Source: Paraburkholderia fungorum
GTDB lineage: Bacteria; Pseudomonadota; Gammaproteobacteria; Burkholderiales; Burkholderiaceae
Assembly (NCBI RefSeq): GCF_900099835.1
Contig: NZ_FNKP01000003.1
Coordinates: 1 to 64,000 of the forward strand
DNA length: 64,000 nt
Direction: 5' to 3'
Both the position numbers and the translations under genes were made by a program. This document shows positions 36,600 through 45,442 of this stretch, in pieces. How positions within the stretch are numbered: position 1 is the first letter of the stretch; each line of letters begins with the position of its first letter. The notes beneath the pieces were generated by a model, which was not told the DNA's origin, made no database searches, and worked only from the letters and a program-made list of their open reading frames with translations.

Positions 36600-37499
36600 T
36601 CATTTGCCGCGACGGCGTGCCTTGATATGCCAGGGCACGACCGCGTACTCGACCGCATAGGTCAGGCAGAACAGCGCGACGCTGAGGATCGCGGTGACGA
36701 TCACCGCAGCGAGCACGAGATCCGTGCGGAACGCGTTTTTCTGCATGCCCATATAGATGCCGAGGCCGAACTCGGCACCCACGTATTCGGCGAATATCGC
36801 GCCCGTGACCGCATAGGTGATGCTGATGCGCAGCGCGGTGAAGAAGGCCGGCAGCGCCGACGGCAGCCGCACGTAACAGAACAGTTTCCAGCGGTTGCCG
36901 CCCATGCTCTTCACGAGATTGGCCGATTCTCGGTCGGCCGAATCGAAGCCTTCGACGAGTCCGACCGTGACCGGAAAGAACGTCACCAGCGCGATCACCA
37001 GCACCTTGGGCAACAGGCCGAAGCCGAACCAGATGATGACGAGTGGCGCGATGGCGATCACCGGAATGGTTTGCGACGCGACCAGCAGCGGCATCAGGCC
37101 GCGCCGCAACCATTCGGAGAAGTCGATCGCGACAGCAAGCCCCCAGCCGATCACGAGCGATACCGAGAAGCCGATCAACGTGACATAGAGCGTCGGCAGC
37201 GTGTTGTCCCACAGGTCGCCGCGCGCGAGCCAGCCCTGTTCGATCACACGCGACGGCGCCGGCAGAATCTCGGGCGCGACCCCGGTGACGCGGACCGCCC
37301 CTTCCCAGATCAGCAGCAGCACCAGCACGACGACGACCGGCGGCGTAATGCGCACCAGCAGATCGCGCAGCGCGGGTTCGCCGCGTGCCTTGCCGACGGT
37401 GACGCCGGCTGCCGTGGCCGGGCGGCTCACGGCGTGATGACCTGGCTCGGCGCCAGGCTGGGACAGTTGAGGCGGTGTGGATGATGCAAGCTCGCGCAT
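36600..37499 (-). CDS. ABC importer permease, SsuC/TauC/ThiX type
   Basis: 299 residues with six predicted spans after an N-terminal cytoplasmic tail rich in Pro/Ala. The EAA-type loop (GFDSADRESANLVKSMGGNR) contacts the ATPase. TLYVTLIGFSVSLVIGWGLA and VIAIAPLVIIWFGFGLLPK are typical of the BPD_transp_1 permeases for sulfonates, nitrate and thiamine precursors. It sits between the binding-protein and ATPase genes with short gaps, as expected for one importer. Confidence 0.92.
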   Translation of the reverse strand: MRELASSTPPQLSQPGAEPGHHAVSRPATAAGVTVGKARGEPALRDLLVRITPPVVVVLVLLLIWEGAVRVTGVAPEILPAPSRVIEQGWLARGDLWDNTLPTLYVTLIGFSVSLVIGWGLAVAIDFSEWLRRGLMPLLVASQTIPVIAIAPLVIIWFGFGLLPKVLVIALVTFFPVTVGLVEGFDSADRESANLVKSMGGNRWKLFCYVRLPSALPAFFTALRISITYAVTGAIFAEYVGAEFGLGIYMGMQKNAFRTDLVLAAVIVTAILSVALFCLTYAVEYAVVPWHIKARRRGK

Positions 37500-37536
37500 G
37501 GGGATACCTCTCGCACGTTAAGACTGAACGACACGG

Positions 37537-38559
37537 CTAGTTTTTGACCAGATAGTCGTTCGTGAAGTAATTTGCCCAGTTCGGTTCGCTGGCGAGCGGC
37601 TTGCCGTCCGGACCGGCCAGCAGGCCTTTCTTGAACAGGAAGCCCGACAGCCCCGACCATTGCGCGAGCGTCTGCGTGCCGACCTTGCCTTGCGCATCGC
37701 GATAATCGGGGCTCAGCAGCTTCTGGCTTTCGACCACGAAGTCTTTGTCCTGGAACGCCGACGGGTTTTCCTTGATCAGGCTTTGCGCCGCTTCTTCCGG
37801 GTGGGCGGCAGCGAACTCATAACCCTTCTGCAACGCGGCGACGAATTTATGTGCGACGGCATCGTGTGTCTTCAGCCACGCCGGATTCGACACGACGATC
37901 ACCGCATACGCGTCGGGAAAACCGTAGTCGGTGTACTTGAAGTACTTGACGGGCTTGCCGGCGCGCTTCGCTTCGAGTCCTTCCCACGCCATGTACGGCA
38001 GCGCGAAATCCACCGTGCCCTGCTTGAGCGCGTCGATATACGACGAGCGCAGCGTGATCAGCTTGAAGTCGCCTTTGCCGCCGGCGTTCTTGATGACCTG
38101 CGAGACGATCGCGCGCTCGCCCGGCGTGCCGACGCCGCCGAACTTCGCGCCGTCTAACTGTTTCGGGCTGGTGATGTCCGTGCGGCTCGCCAGTACGCCG
38201 ATCGACGATGCCCAGTGCTGGTCGACGGCGAACACCGACTTCACCTTCGCGCCTGCCGCGATTGAGAACGTCACCGCGTCCTGGAACGTCGTGCCGAAAT
38301 CGGCGACGCCCGCGCTCACCAGCGCGTCGGGCGAGGTCTGGTTGTACGGCAGCACCTTCACGTCGATGCCGGCGTCCTTGAAATAGCCTTTATCGATTGC
38401 GACGAACAGGCCGGTGTGGTCCGTATTCGGCGTCCAGTCGAGTGCGAAGCGAACGGTGGTGAGCGGCTCGGCGGCGGACGCGTGCAGCATCCCCGCTGCA
38501 AGCAGTGCGACGGCCGCGGCCGACTTGATCAGGCTGGAAAACATAGCGTGGGTTTTCAC
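37537..38559 (-). CDS. NMT1/ThiY-like ABC substrate-binding protein
   Basis: 340 residues. The signal peptide ends in LHASAAEP, cut at about residue 30. The mature start, VRFALDWTPNTDHTGLFVA, followed by KGYFKDAGIDVKVLPY, is the NMT1/THI5-like pattern seen in binding proteins for hydroxymethylpyrimidine, riboflavin precursors and related ring compounds. This matches a RutA-type ring-opening enzyme in the same operon. The exact ligand is not predictable. Confidence 0.9.
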   Translation of the reverse strand: MKTHAMFSSLIKSAAAVALLAAGMLHASAAEPLTTVRFALDWTPNTDHTGLFVAIDKGYFKDAGIDVKVLPYNQTSPDALVSAGVADFGTTFQDAVTFSIAAGAKVKSVFAVDQHWASSIGVLASRTDITSPKQLDGAKFGGVGTPGERAIVSQVIKNAGGKGDFKLITLRSSYIDALKQGTVDFALPYMAWEGLEAKRAGKPVKYFKYTDYGFPDAYAVIVVSNPAWLKTHDAVAHKFVAALQKGYEFAAAHPEEAAQSLIKENPSAFQDKDFVVESQKLLSPDYRDAQGKVGTQTLAQWSGLSGFLFKKGLLAGPDGKPLASEPNWANYFTNDYLVKN

Positions 38560-38641
38560 GTCAAAGACCTCGAGGTATCGAAGAAGAAATTGCAGGGAAC
38601 GTGGCGGCCGTCCATCTTCGCGATGCGCGGCCGCCTCAGGA

Positions 38642-39193
38642 TCAGGCGGCGGGCGTCGAAAAGCCGAAGCGTCGTTGCCAGTACAGCAGACCGTGAGCAG
38701 GCGTCGGACTCGACGCCGCTTCGATGTTCGCGAACACCAGTTGATGATCGCCAGCTTCCACGATGCGGTTGACCGTGCAGCCGAACCACGCGGCGGCGTC
38801 GCTCACGACCGGCCCCCAGCCCTGGTCGAGCGTCGTGATATCGCGCAGGCGGTCTTCGGCCTTCGCGGCGCAGGCGGCGGCGACATGCGCCTGCTCGTGT
38901 GCCAGCACACTCAACGCAACCCGGCTGTCCTCGCAGATACGCGCGAGAAAGCTGGAGGTGTGCGCGAGAGCGAACATCAGGACGGGCGGTGTGAACGAGA
39001 TCGACGTGAACGCGGTGACGGTCGTCGCGTGCGAGCGACCGGCGGCGTCGCGCAGCGTGATGACGGCGACCGGCGCCGCGACGTTGGCCCATGCATCGGC
39101 CAGCGCGGGGCGCAGGTCGGCTGCATCGGCGAAGGTTCCGGTTGGCGGCTCGCGCAACACATTGACGAGCGCTTCAGTGAGAGTTTCCATCAT
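38642..39193 (-). CDS. Flavin reductase-like protein (RutF-like)
   Basis: 183 residues of the split-barrel flavin reductase fold. AAPVAVITLRDAAGRSHATT with TAFTSISFTPPVLMFAL forms the FMN-binding start, and WFGCTVNRIVEAGDHQLVFA the dimer part, ending in the family motif LLYWQRRFG. It would supply reduced flavin to the RutA-like oxygenase. A second Met directly after the first could also be the start. The AraC-type gene ends 12 bp upstream. Confidence 0.87.
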   Translation of the reverse strand: MMETLTEALVNVLREPPTGTFADAADLRPALADAWANVAAPVAVITLRDAAGRSHATTVTAFTSISFTPPVLMFALAHTSSFLARICEDSRVALSVLAHEQAHVAAACAAKAEDRLRDITTLDQGWGPVVSDAAAWFGCTVNRIVEAGDHQLVFANIEAASSPTPAHGLLYWQRRFGFSTPAA

Positions 39194-39205
39194 GGCTTCC
39201 TTGAT

Positions 39206-40201
39206 TCAATGCGTGTCATGCGATGCGGCACTGTCGCTGCGGGTGCAGGTCGCGTCGTGACGTTTCCAGTTTTCCCGGTGCTGCGAAGGCGAAATACCGA
39301 AGTGGCTTTTGAATACGCGGCTGAAGTAAGCCGAATCGTTGAAACCCCAGCGAAAGCAGACGTCGGAAATGCTTTCGCGGAAGTACACGGGATTCATCAA
39401 CTCTTCGTACGCGTTTTCCAGCCGACGTCGCCGCACATACAGGTTGAAGGCCTCGCCGCCTTCGCTGAGGATCTTCTGCAGATAGCGCGGCGAGATCGAC
39501 AGAACCGGCGCGACGTTAGCGGGTGAAATGCCCGCGTCGCGCAACTGCTGGTCGATCGCTTCGTGTGCGCGGCCAAGCAGCACCGCGCGGCTTGCGGAGA
39601 TATCGCTCTGGTCGGGGACCGCCGCGAGTGCCGCGATGAAGAACTCGGATATCGAGATCTCGATGGCGCGCTGCTCGGCCTCGCTCATCGAGCCGAACGC
39701 TTGCGCAAATGTATCGAGCAGCGCGGCGAGCATGCGCGCGGCGCCGGTATTTGCGCGCACCAGTTGCACCGGCTTCAGCGCAGACGCCGCCAGCGAGCGT
39801 GGCACGCGTCCGGAGCGCGGCAGGTGCACGATCTGGATCGTCATGTGCTCCGGCGCGTCGAAGCTCACACGGCGGCCGAGCGGCCCGAAGACCATGTCGC
39901 CGGGACCCAGCAGGATCGACTCGTGCGCGCTACGCACCCGCACCGATCCTTCGATCAGCAGCGCGAGCCAGTATTCGTTCGGGCGACGCCGGTCGTCGGT
40001 CGTGATGGTCTGTGCGCGGGCTTGCAGATTGACTATCTCGAAGCCGCCCGGCGCGCGCCAGCGGCGCACGCTGGCAACCACGTCGCCGCCTTCGTCGCTC
40101 GGCGCGATGTCCCAGTTCAGATCTTCGACGAAGCGCTGCCAGGCGCCGGTGCGTGCAGAGGCGGGCAGTTGCGATGCGTCGAAGTAGGAGATGTCGAGCA
40201 C
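39206..40201 (-). CDS. AraC-family transcriptional regulator
   Basis: 331 residues from GTG 40201, with AAGGA six bases upstream; no ATG is available nearby. The N-terminal part resembles the AraC-binding-like (cupin) domain of the FeaR group (EYWLALLIEGSVRV, LGPGDMVFGPLGRR). The C-terminal two helix-turn-helix units span about residues 230-325 (PVLSISPRYLQKILSEGG; ISDVCFRWGFNDSAYFSRVF). It is encoded inside the Rut-like operon and is the likely activator in response to the imported substrate. Confidence 0.88.
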   Translation of the reverse strand: MLDISYFDASQLPASARTGAWQRFVEDLNWDIAPSDEGGDVVASVRRWRAPGGFEIVNLQARAQTITTDDRRRPNEYWLALLIEGSVRVRSAHESILLGPGDMVFGPLGRRVSFDAPEHMTIQIVHLPRSGRVPRSLAASALKPVQLVRANTGAARMLAALLDTFAQAFGSMSEAEQRAIEISISEFFIAALAAVPDQSDISASRAVLLGRAHEAIDQQLRDAGISPANVAPVLSISPRYLQKILSEGGEAFNLYVRRRRLENAYEELMNPVYFRESISDVCFRWGFNDSAYFSRVFKSHFGISPSQHRENWKRHDATCTRSDSAASHDTH

Positions 40202-40235
40202 GATGAGTCCTTGCGCGAGAGTCGTGAGCGAGCGG

Positions 40236-41033
40236 CTACGCTGCCGACGCAGTGAGAAAGCCGGTGATGAGCGTGTTGAACTGTTGCGGCACGACGCGCG
40301 AGCAACTATGTCCACCGGTTTCGAGCACTTCGAGACGGCTGCCGGCAATCGCATCGGCGAGCCGTCGGGATTGATACGGCGGCGTGAGAATGTCGTCCGC
40401 CGCGCAGACGACCAGCGTCGGCGTTGCGACGTCGGCGAGACGTTCGAGCCAGTCGAACGCAAGAATCGCGTCGATGCGCCCGGTGACGACTGCATAAGGC
40501 TGTGCGAGCACGGCGGCATTACGTGCCTCGACTTCCAGCGCCTGCGCGTTTTCCTGCACGTACCACGCGGGATACATGAAGAGGATGTTGCCGTGGCAGT
40601 ACGCGTCGGTGCCCGCGCCGTCGAGCACCGCGCGGCGCAGTTTGAAGCACCAGGTGAAATGCTCATCGGTTGCGGGCCACGACGCGTACAGCACCATCGC
40701 CTGCACGCGCTCGGGCGTGGTGCTCGCGAGCACCTGACAGATCGCGCCACCCGTCGAATGACCGACGAACCGCGCGGACCGATGGCCGAGGTGATCCATC
40801 AGCGCAATCACGTCGTCGGCCAGCAACTCGACCGAGTAGGCCATCTCAGGACGCTCCGACCGGTCGGTGCCGCGCTGATCGTGCAGTACCACGGTGTGAT
40901 CGCGCGCCAGATCCGCGAGGTTGGGTTCCCAGAATCGCGCGCTGCCGCCGAGACCGGAGATCAGGTAAAGCAGCGGACCGGATCCGTGGACTTCGTAGTA
41001 CAGCTCAATTCCATTGATTCGTGCGGTGGGCAT
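40236..41033 (-). CDS. Alpha/beta hydrolase, RutD-like
   Basis: 265 residues. The nucleophile is Ser93 in the elbow GHSTGG; the acid is in VVCAADDILTP and the His in ETGGHSCSR. Oxyanion-hole residues come from ISGLGGSARFW. In the rut pathway RutD accelerates hydrolysis of aminoacrylate; the position here next to RutC and RutA homologues suggests a comparable enamine or ester hydrolysis. General alpha/beta hydrolases are hard to assign further. An 84-bp gap separates it from the Rid gene. Confidence 0.85.
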   Translation of the reverse strand: MPTARINGIELYYEVHGSGPLLYLISGLGGSARFWEPNLADLARDHTVVLHDQRGTDRSERPEMAYSVELLADDVIALMDHLGHRSARFVGHSTGGAICQVLASTTPERVQAMVLYASWPATDEHFTWCFKLRRAVLDGAGTDAYCHGNILFMYPAWYVQENAQALEVEARNAAVLAQPYAVVTGRIDAILAFDWLERLADVATPTLVVCAADDILTPPYQSRRLADAIAGSRLEVLETGGHSCSRVVPQQFNTLITGFLTASAA

Positions 41034-41117
41034 ACGATGACGGTGGTTAAGTTGAATACGGTCCGGGCTGCGTTCGCCCGGGTGGGTACGACGAAGTACG
41101 GCTGATGCGCCAGCCGT

Positions 41118-41501
41118 TTATCCGATATGCGCAACCGCGGCGATCTCGACGAGAAACTCCGGTTTCACCATTTCCAGCTTCACGCAGAAGCGCGCCGGAC
41201 GGGGTGCCTTGAAGTACTCCATATAGACCTTGTTCATTTCCGCGTAGTACGTCATGTCGCGAATGAAAATGTGATTCATCGCGACGTCTTCGAGCTTTGC
41301 TCCCGCCGCTTCGAGCACGCCCTTGATGTTCTCGATCACCTGGCGCGTTTGCGCGGTGATGTCGCCGTGTCCGACGATCTCGTTGGTGACCGGATCGGTC
41401 GACAGCATGCCGGCGACATAAACGGTTTGGCCGGCTTTGACACCCCATGAGAGATGCGTGGCAGCGGTGGTCCAGCCTTCGGGATGAATGTGTTCGTTCA
41501 T
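41118..41501 (-). CDS. RidA/RutC-family deaminase
   Basis: 127 residues from ATG 41501. It keeps the RidA catalytic Arg (Arg104 in RPARFCV) and the later Glu (FLVEIAAV), with the family GHGDITAQTRQVIENIKGVL helix. RutC/RidA proteins hydrolyse reactive enamine or imine intermediates. It is the first gene of the minus-strand Rut-like run. Together with the Ser-substituted paralogue at the far end of the cluster, it gives two Rid proteins of different type in one operon. Confidence 0.88.
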   Translation of the reverse strand: MNEHIHPEGWTTAATHLSWGVKAGQTVYVAGMLSTDPVTNEIVGHGDITAQTRQVIENIKGVLEAAGAKLEDVAMNHIFIRDMTYYAEMNKVYMEYFKAPRPARFCVKLEMVKPEFLVEIAAVAHIG

Positions 41502-41799
41502 GGTTGAGTTCGTCTGAAGCGTTAAAGAAAACGTGAAGAGAAGCGTCAAAAAATTACGGCTGCGAAAAGAACATACGACGCTCGAATCCACTTGCCGGTT
41601 TGGACAATTCGTATTGCCCGTCACCGTTGATACGTGCCATCGCAATCGACATGACTAGATTGCCATGCACAAATTACCTGGGTTTGGACTCACGGCGCCA
41701 ATCTGTTGGAGCCTTGTGTCGTGTTGCGATTTCTTCTTGAGTCCGGATCTTTTGGCTGCTTAAAGTGAACACACTCACTACCGAACCAGAGGATTGAAC
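41502..41799. promoter_or_regulatory. Divergent promoter region of Rut-like operon and aldo/keto reductase
   Basis: Nearly 300 bp between divergent start codons, so both promoters must lie here. It is more AT-rich than the flanks (for example AAAAAATTACGG near 41547). Sites for the AraC regulator are likely in this region, but I could not define a repeat convincingly. Confidence 0.45.
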
Positions 41800-42804
41800 A
41801 TGTCGTACACGTATCTCGGCAACACAGGACTGCAGGTGTCGGACATCTGTCTCGGCGCGATGATGTTTGGCGGACAGACCGATGTGCAGACCTCGCATCG
41901 CATCGTCGCGAAGGCGTTCGATCACGGTGTCAACTTCATCGACACGGCGGACATGTATCACGCGGGTGAATCGGAGCGCACGGTCGGCTCGGCGATCGCG
42001 GGCCAGCGCGATGCGTGGGTCGTCGCGACCAAGGTCGGCAATCCGATGGGGGCGCGGCCCAACGAGCAGGGCATGTCGCGCAAATGGATCATGCAGGCGG
42101 TAGAAGGCAGTCTCGCGCGCCTGAACACCGACTACATCGATCTGCTCTACGTGCATCGCGCCGACTTCAGCGCGCCGCTCGGCGAGATGGTCCGCGCATT
42201 TGCCGATCTGATCCGGCAGGGCAAAGTGCGTTACTTCGGCGTGTCGAACTTCAAGGCGTGGCGTCTCGGTGAAACCGTGCGTCTCGCCGACGAAGCCGGG
42301 ATCGACCGGCCGGCGGCGACGCAGCCGCTGTACAACATCGTCAATCGCGAGGCGGAACTCGAGCATCTGCCGGCGGCTGCCGCGTATGGCGTCGGCGTGG
42401 TCACGTACAGTCCGCTCGCGCGCGGCATCCTGACCGGAAAATATGCGCGTGGTGAAGCACCCGCTGCCGACACGCGCGCAGGCCGTGCCGATCCGCGCAT
42501 GTTGCAGGCCGAGTGGCGCGACGAATCGCTGCTCGTCGCGCAGCAACTCGCCGACCATGCACGCCGTACCGGCACGACGGCGAGCGCGCTCGCGTTGCAA
42601 TGGGTGCAGGCCAACCGCCGCGTGAGTTCCGTGATTTGCGGTCCGCGCACGGAGGCGCAATGGGACGACTACATGAAGCCCGCGCCGCGCGCCTTCACTG
42701 CCGAAGACGAAGCATTCATCGATCAACTGGTGCTGCCGGGCAAGTCTTCTTCGTTGCATCATCTCGATCCCCATCATCCTGTTGAAGGACGTTGCGCGTT
42801 TTAA
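41800..42804 (+). CDS. Aldo/keto reductase
   Basis: 334 residues of the AKR TIM barrel. The tetrad is visible: Asp in FIDTADMY, Tyr in the same motif, Lys in VVATKVGN and His in LLYVHRAD. NADPH-binding residues lie in VICGPRTEAQWDD near the C-terminus. ATG 41800 with AGAGGA is favoured over a TTG at 41794. It is divergent from the Rut-like operon and might reduce an aldehyde product such as a malonic-semialdehyde-like compound, but this is inference from location only. Confidence 0.9.
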   Translation: MSYTYLGNTGLQVSDICLGAMMFGGQTDVQTSHRIVAKAFDHGVNFIDTADMYHAGESERTVGSAIAGQRDAWVVATKVGNPMGARPNEQGMSRKWIMQAVEGSLARLNTDYIDLLYVHRADFSAPLGEMVRAFADLIRQGKVRYFGVSNFKAWRLGETVRLADEAGIDRPAATQPLYNIVNREAELEHLPAAAAYGVGVVTYSPLARGILTGKYARGEAPAADTRAGRADPRMLQAEWRDESLLVAQQLADHARRTGTTASALALQWVQANRRVSSVICGPRTEAQWDDYMKPAPRAFTAEDEAFIDQLVLPGKSSSLHHLDPHHPVEGRCAF

Positions 42805-43134
42805 TGCGCGCCTCGATTCGCGATGCAATGGCCGGATCAGGTGATCCGGCCAACTGCTGGCGACGCTGCGATGGACCCAGATTAGGGATGCAAATTTGTC
42901 GCGACAAGCGCCGAAAGTGATAGTTATCGTTGCCGGAATCGCAACACGTCAGTGCGCCCGCTGCGTTCGTGCGGTGGCGTACAAAAGAAGCTATGCGCTC
43001 CGCAAGCGCTTGCCACAAAAGGTTTTTGGCGCACTGGACGGCGCTTTTATGTCCACCCAACATGTCGTCATGGATCCGGCTTGGAGGGGCTTTGTCCAAA
43101 CTCCGCGCTGTTTCCAAGAGGTGTAACTGGCATC
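42805..43134. other. Intergenic region with 12-bp palindrome
   Basis: 330 bp between the aldo/keto reductase and LysR genes. It contains the perfect palindrome TTGTCGCGACAA at 42896-42907, a possible regulator site. No gene was identified; an in-frame extension of the LysR gene back to 42952 lacks a ribosome site. Confidence 0.45.
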
Positions 43135-44064
43135 GTGAAACTACTTTCCTTGCGGTATTTCCATGAAGTCGCGCGGTTGGGCTCGATCCGCCGGGCGGCG
43201 GATCTGTTGCACGTCGCGCCGTCGGCGGTCAGCCGGCAGATCGCCCAACTCGAGAGCGATCTCGACGCCGTGCTGTTTTTTCGCTCGAAGGCGGGCGTCG
43301 CGCTGACGAACGCGGGCGAGACCTACTGGCGGCAGACGCGACGCGTCATGCTCGATCTCGCGAGCGCGCGGCAATCGCTCGACGATATGCGCGGACTGCG
43401 GCGCGGCGAAGTGCGCATTCACGTGATCGAAGGTCTCGTATCGGACTGGCTGCCGAGGCTCGTGCGCGAATTTCACAAGCTGTACCCGGGTATCCGCTTG
43501 CGCATCCGTTCATCGTCGACCGATCAGATCATGGCGGCGCTGCTCGAACACGAGGCGGACATCGGCCTCACGTTCAATGCGCCGACCCGGGACGAAATTC
43601 AGACGATCGACGAATACATCGAGCCGGTGACCTGTCTCGTGGCGCCGGATCATCCGTTTGCGAACGCGACCCAACTGAAGATCAGCCAGTTGCTCAACGA
43701 ACCGATGGCGCTCGCGGAATCGAGTTTCGGGTTGCGGCAGTTGATCGAACGCGCGTTTCAACGCTACCGCTCGGATTTCGAGCCGGCCATTACGACCAAT
43801 TCGCTCGAACTCACGAAGGCAATGGCGATGACCGGCACGATGATCGCGTTCATGCCGACCCTGACAGTGCAGCGGGAATTGAAAGAGGGCGTATTGCGGC
43901 CGATTCCGGTGGAATCGAAGGAACTCGCGGAATCGCGCACGGGCTTGTGCATACATCGCGATCGCGCGTTGTCGTTTGCAGCGCGGGAGATGCTGAAGAT
44001 CATGCGCGCGGAGTTTCGCGCGCTCAACCAGGCGCAGAGCGCGCCCAGACGACGCCGCGCGTGA
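43135..44064 (+). CDS. LysR-family transcriptional regulator
   Basis: 309 residues from GTG 43135, which gives the standard LysR N-terminus (LLSLRYFHEVARLGSIRRAA) and a winged helix with APSAVSRQIAQLE. The effector domain starts near residue 90 (GEVRIHVIEGLVSDWLPRLV). The annotated start has a weak AAGAGG about 13 bases upstream. Its target may be the upstream aldo/keto reductase or the convergent sugar-acid operon. A basic tail (PRRRRA) ends the protein. Confidence 0.9.
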   Translation: MKLLSLRYFHEVARLGSIRRAADLLHVAPSAVSRQIAQLESDLDAVLFFRSKAGVALTNAGETYWRQTRRVMLDLASARQSLDDMRGLRRGEVRIHVIEGLVSDWLPRLVREFHKLYPGIRLRIRSSSTDQIMAALLEHEADIGLTFNAPTRDEIQTIDEYIEPVTCLVAPDHPFANATQLKISQLLNEPMALAESSFGLRQLIERAFQRYRSDFEPAITTNSLELTKAMAMTGTMIAFMPTLTVQRELKEGVLRPIPVESKELAESRTGLCIHRDRALSFAAREMLKIMRAEFRALNQAQSAPRRRRA

Positions 44065-44109
44065 CGCGCGACGAAGGTGGCTGGCCGCATCGCCGCACGA
44101 AATTGTCGA

Positions 44110-45399
44110 TCAGGTCACCGCGCCAACGTGTCTGCGGCGCCCGCGCAGTACGATCGTGACCAGCAACGCGCCAACCACGAGACCACCGGCCACGACCAGC
44201 AGGGCGATATCCGTGCGGCCGGTCAGCTCTTTCAGATAGCCGATCATGTACGGCGCCACGAAGCCAGCCAGGTTGCCGATCGAATTGATCATCGCGATGC
44301 CCGCGGCAGCGATCACACCGGCCAGGAAGGCGGTCGGCAGGCTCCAGAACAGCGCCGGGATCGACAGCACGCCCATATTCGCGAGACACAGCGCGACGAT
44401 GCCAAGCACGGGTTCGTTCTGCCATGCTACGCACAGTGCAAAGCCAATCGCCGCCATCGAAAATGCGGCGACCAGGTGCCACTTCCGTTCGTTGCGGCGG
44501 TCGGCGCTATAGCCGAATGCGAGCATGCAGACGATCGCGCACAATCCGGGTATCGCATTGAGCACGCCGATGGTGAACGGATCGGTGGTGCCCATCCTCT
44601 GGATCAAGGTCGGCATCCAGAAGCTGATGGCATAGAGTCCCATGTTGTAAGTGAAATAGATGACGACCAGTGCCCACACCCGCGCATTGGTGAGCAGCGC
44701 GGTGAAGCCATGCGCGATCTTGTGGCTGTCTTCCTTCATCATCAGGCTGCTCAGATGATCCTTTTCGTTGTCATCGAGCCAGTCCACCCGGCGAATATCC
44801 TCGCTCATGCGGAAGAAAATATAGATCCCAAGCAGTATTGTCGGCACACCTTCGCACAGGATCAGCCATTGCCAGCCGCGCAGGCCTCCCACGCCCGACA
44901 TGAACTTGAGTATCGACCCCGACAGCACGCCGCCGATCACGCCTGACGACGCGAGCGCGATATAGAAGACGCCCCATGCCCGTCCGCGGCGCGCCGCCGG
45001 ATACCATTGCGACATGTAATAGATCGCGCCGGGAATGAAGCCCGCTTCCGCCAGCCCGAGCAGAAACCGCATGATGTAGAACTGCATCGGCGTGCGGATG
45101 AAGATCGTCGCGCACGAAATCAGACCCCAGGTGATCATGATTCGTGAGATCCAGCGGCGCGCGCCGACTTTGTGCAGGATCACGTTGCTCGGCACTTCGA
45201 GCAGAAAGTAACCGAGAAAGAAGATGCCGGCGCCAAAGCCATAGACGGCATCGCTGAATTGCAAGTCGCCCGCCATCTGAAGCTTCGCAAAGCCGACATT
45301 GACGCGGTCCAGATACGAGAAGAAAAAGCCCAGCATCAGCACCGGCAGGATCCGCACCGAAATCTTGCGGAAGAGAAGGTTCTCGTCAATCTTTATCAT
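44110..45399 (-). CDS. MFS transporter, anion:cation symporter (ACS) type
   Basis: 429 residues with about 12 spans. SYLDRVNVGFAKLQM in span 1 and FFLGYFLLEVPSNVILHKVGAR in span 2 are signatures of the ACS group, which imports sugar acids, tartrate, phthalate and similar anions. WLDDNEKDHLSSLM is the usual central loop. It is the last gene of the minus-strand sugar-acid operon, 43 bp after the amidohydrolase gene. It gives the operon a second importer besides the GntP permease. Confidence 0.92.
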   Translation of the reverse strand: MIKIDENLLFRKISVRILPVLMLGFFFSYLDRVNVGFAKLQMAGDLQFSDAVYGFGAGIFFLGYFLLEVPSNVILHKVGARRWISRIMITWGLISCATIFIRTPMQFYIMRFLLGLAEAGFIPGAIYYMSQWYPAARRGRAWGVFYIALASSGVIGGVLSGSILKFMSGVGGLRGWQWLILCEGVPTILLGIYIFFRMSEDIRRVDWLDDNEKDHLSSLMMKEDSHKIAHGFTALLTNARVWALVVIYFTYNMGLYAISFWMPTLIQRMGTTDPFTIGVLNAIPGLCAIVCMLAFGYSADRRNERKWHLVAAFSMAAIGFALCVAWQNEPVLGIVALCLANMGVLSIPALFWSLPTAFLAGVIAAAGIAMINSIGNLAGFVAPYMIGYLKELTGRTDIALLVVAGGLVVGALLVTIVLRGRRRHVGAVT

Positions 45400-45442
45400 G
45401 GCTGTCTCCCTTTTGTTTTGTGTCGTCTGTGCCTCGTACAGC

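Noticed and set aside
38556..39092. Arg-rich frame overlapping the RutF-like gene
   Set aside because: Out-of-frame shadow of the flavin reductase on the same strand; the RutF-like frame has the family motifs.
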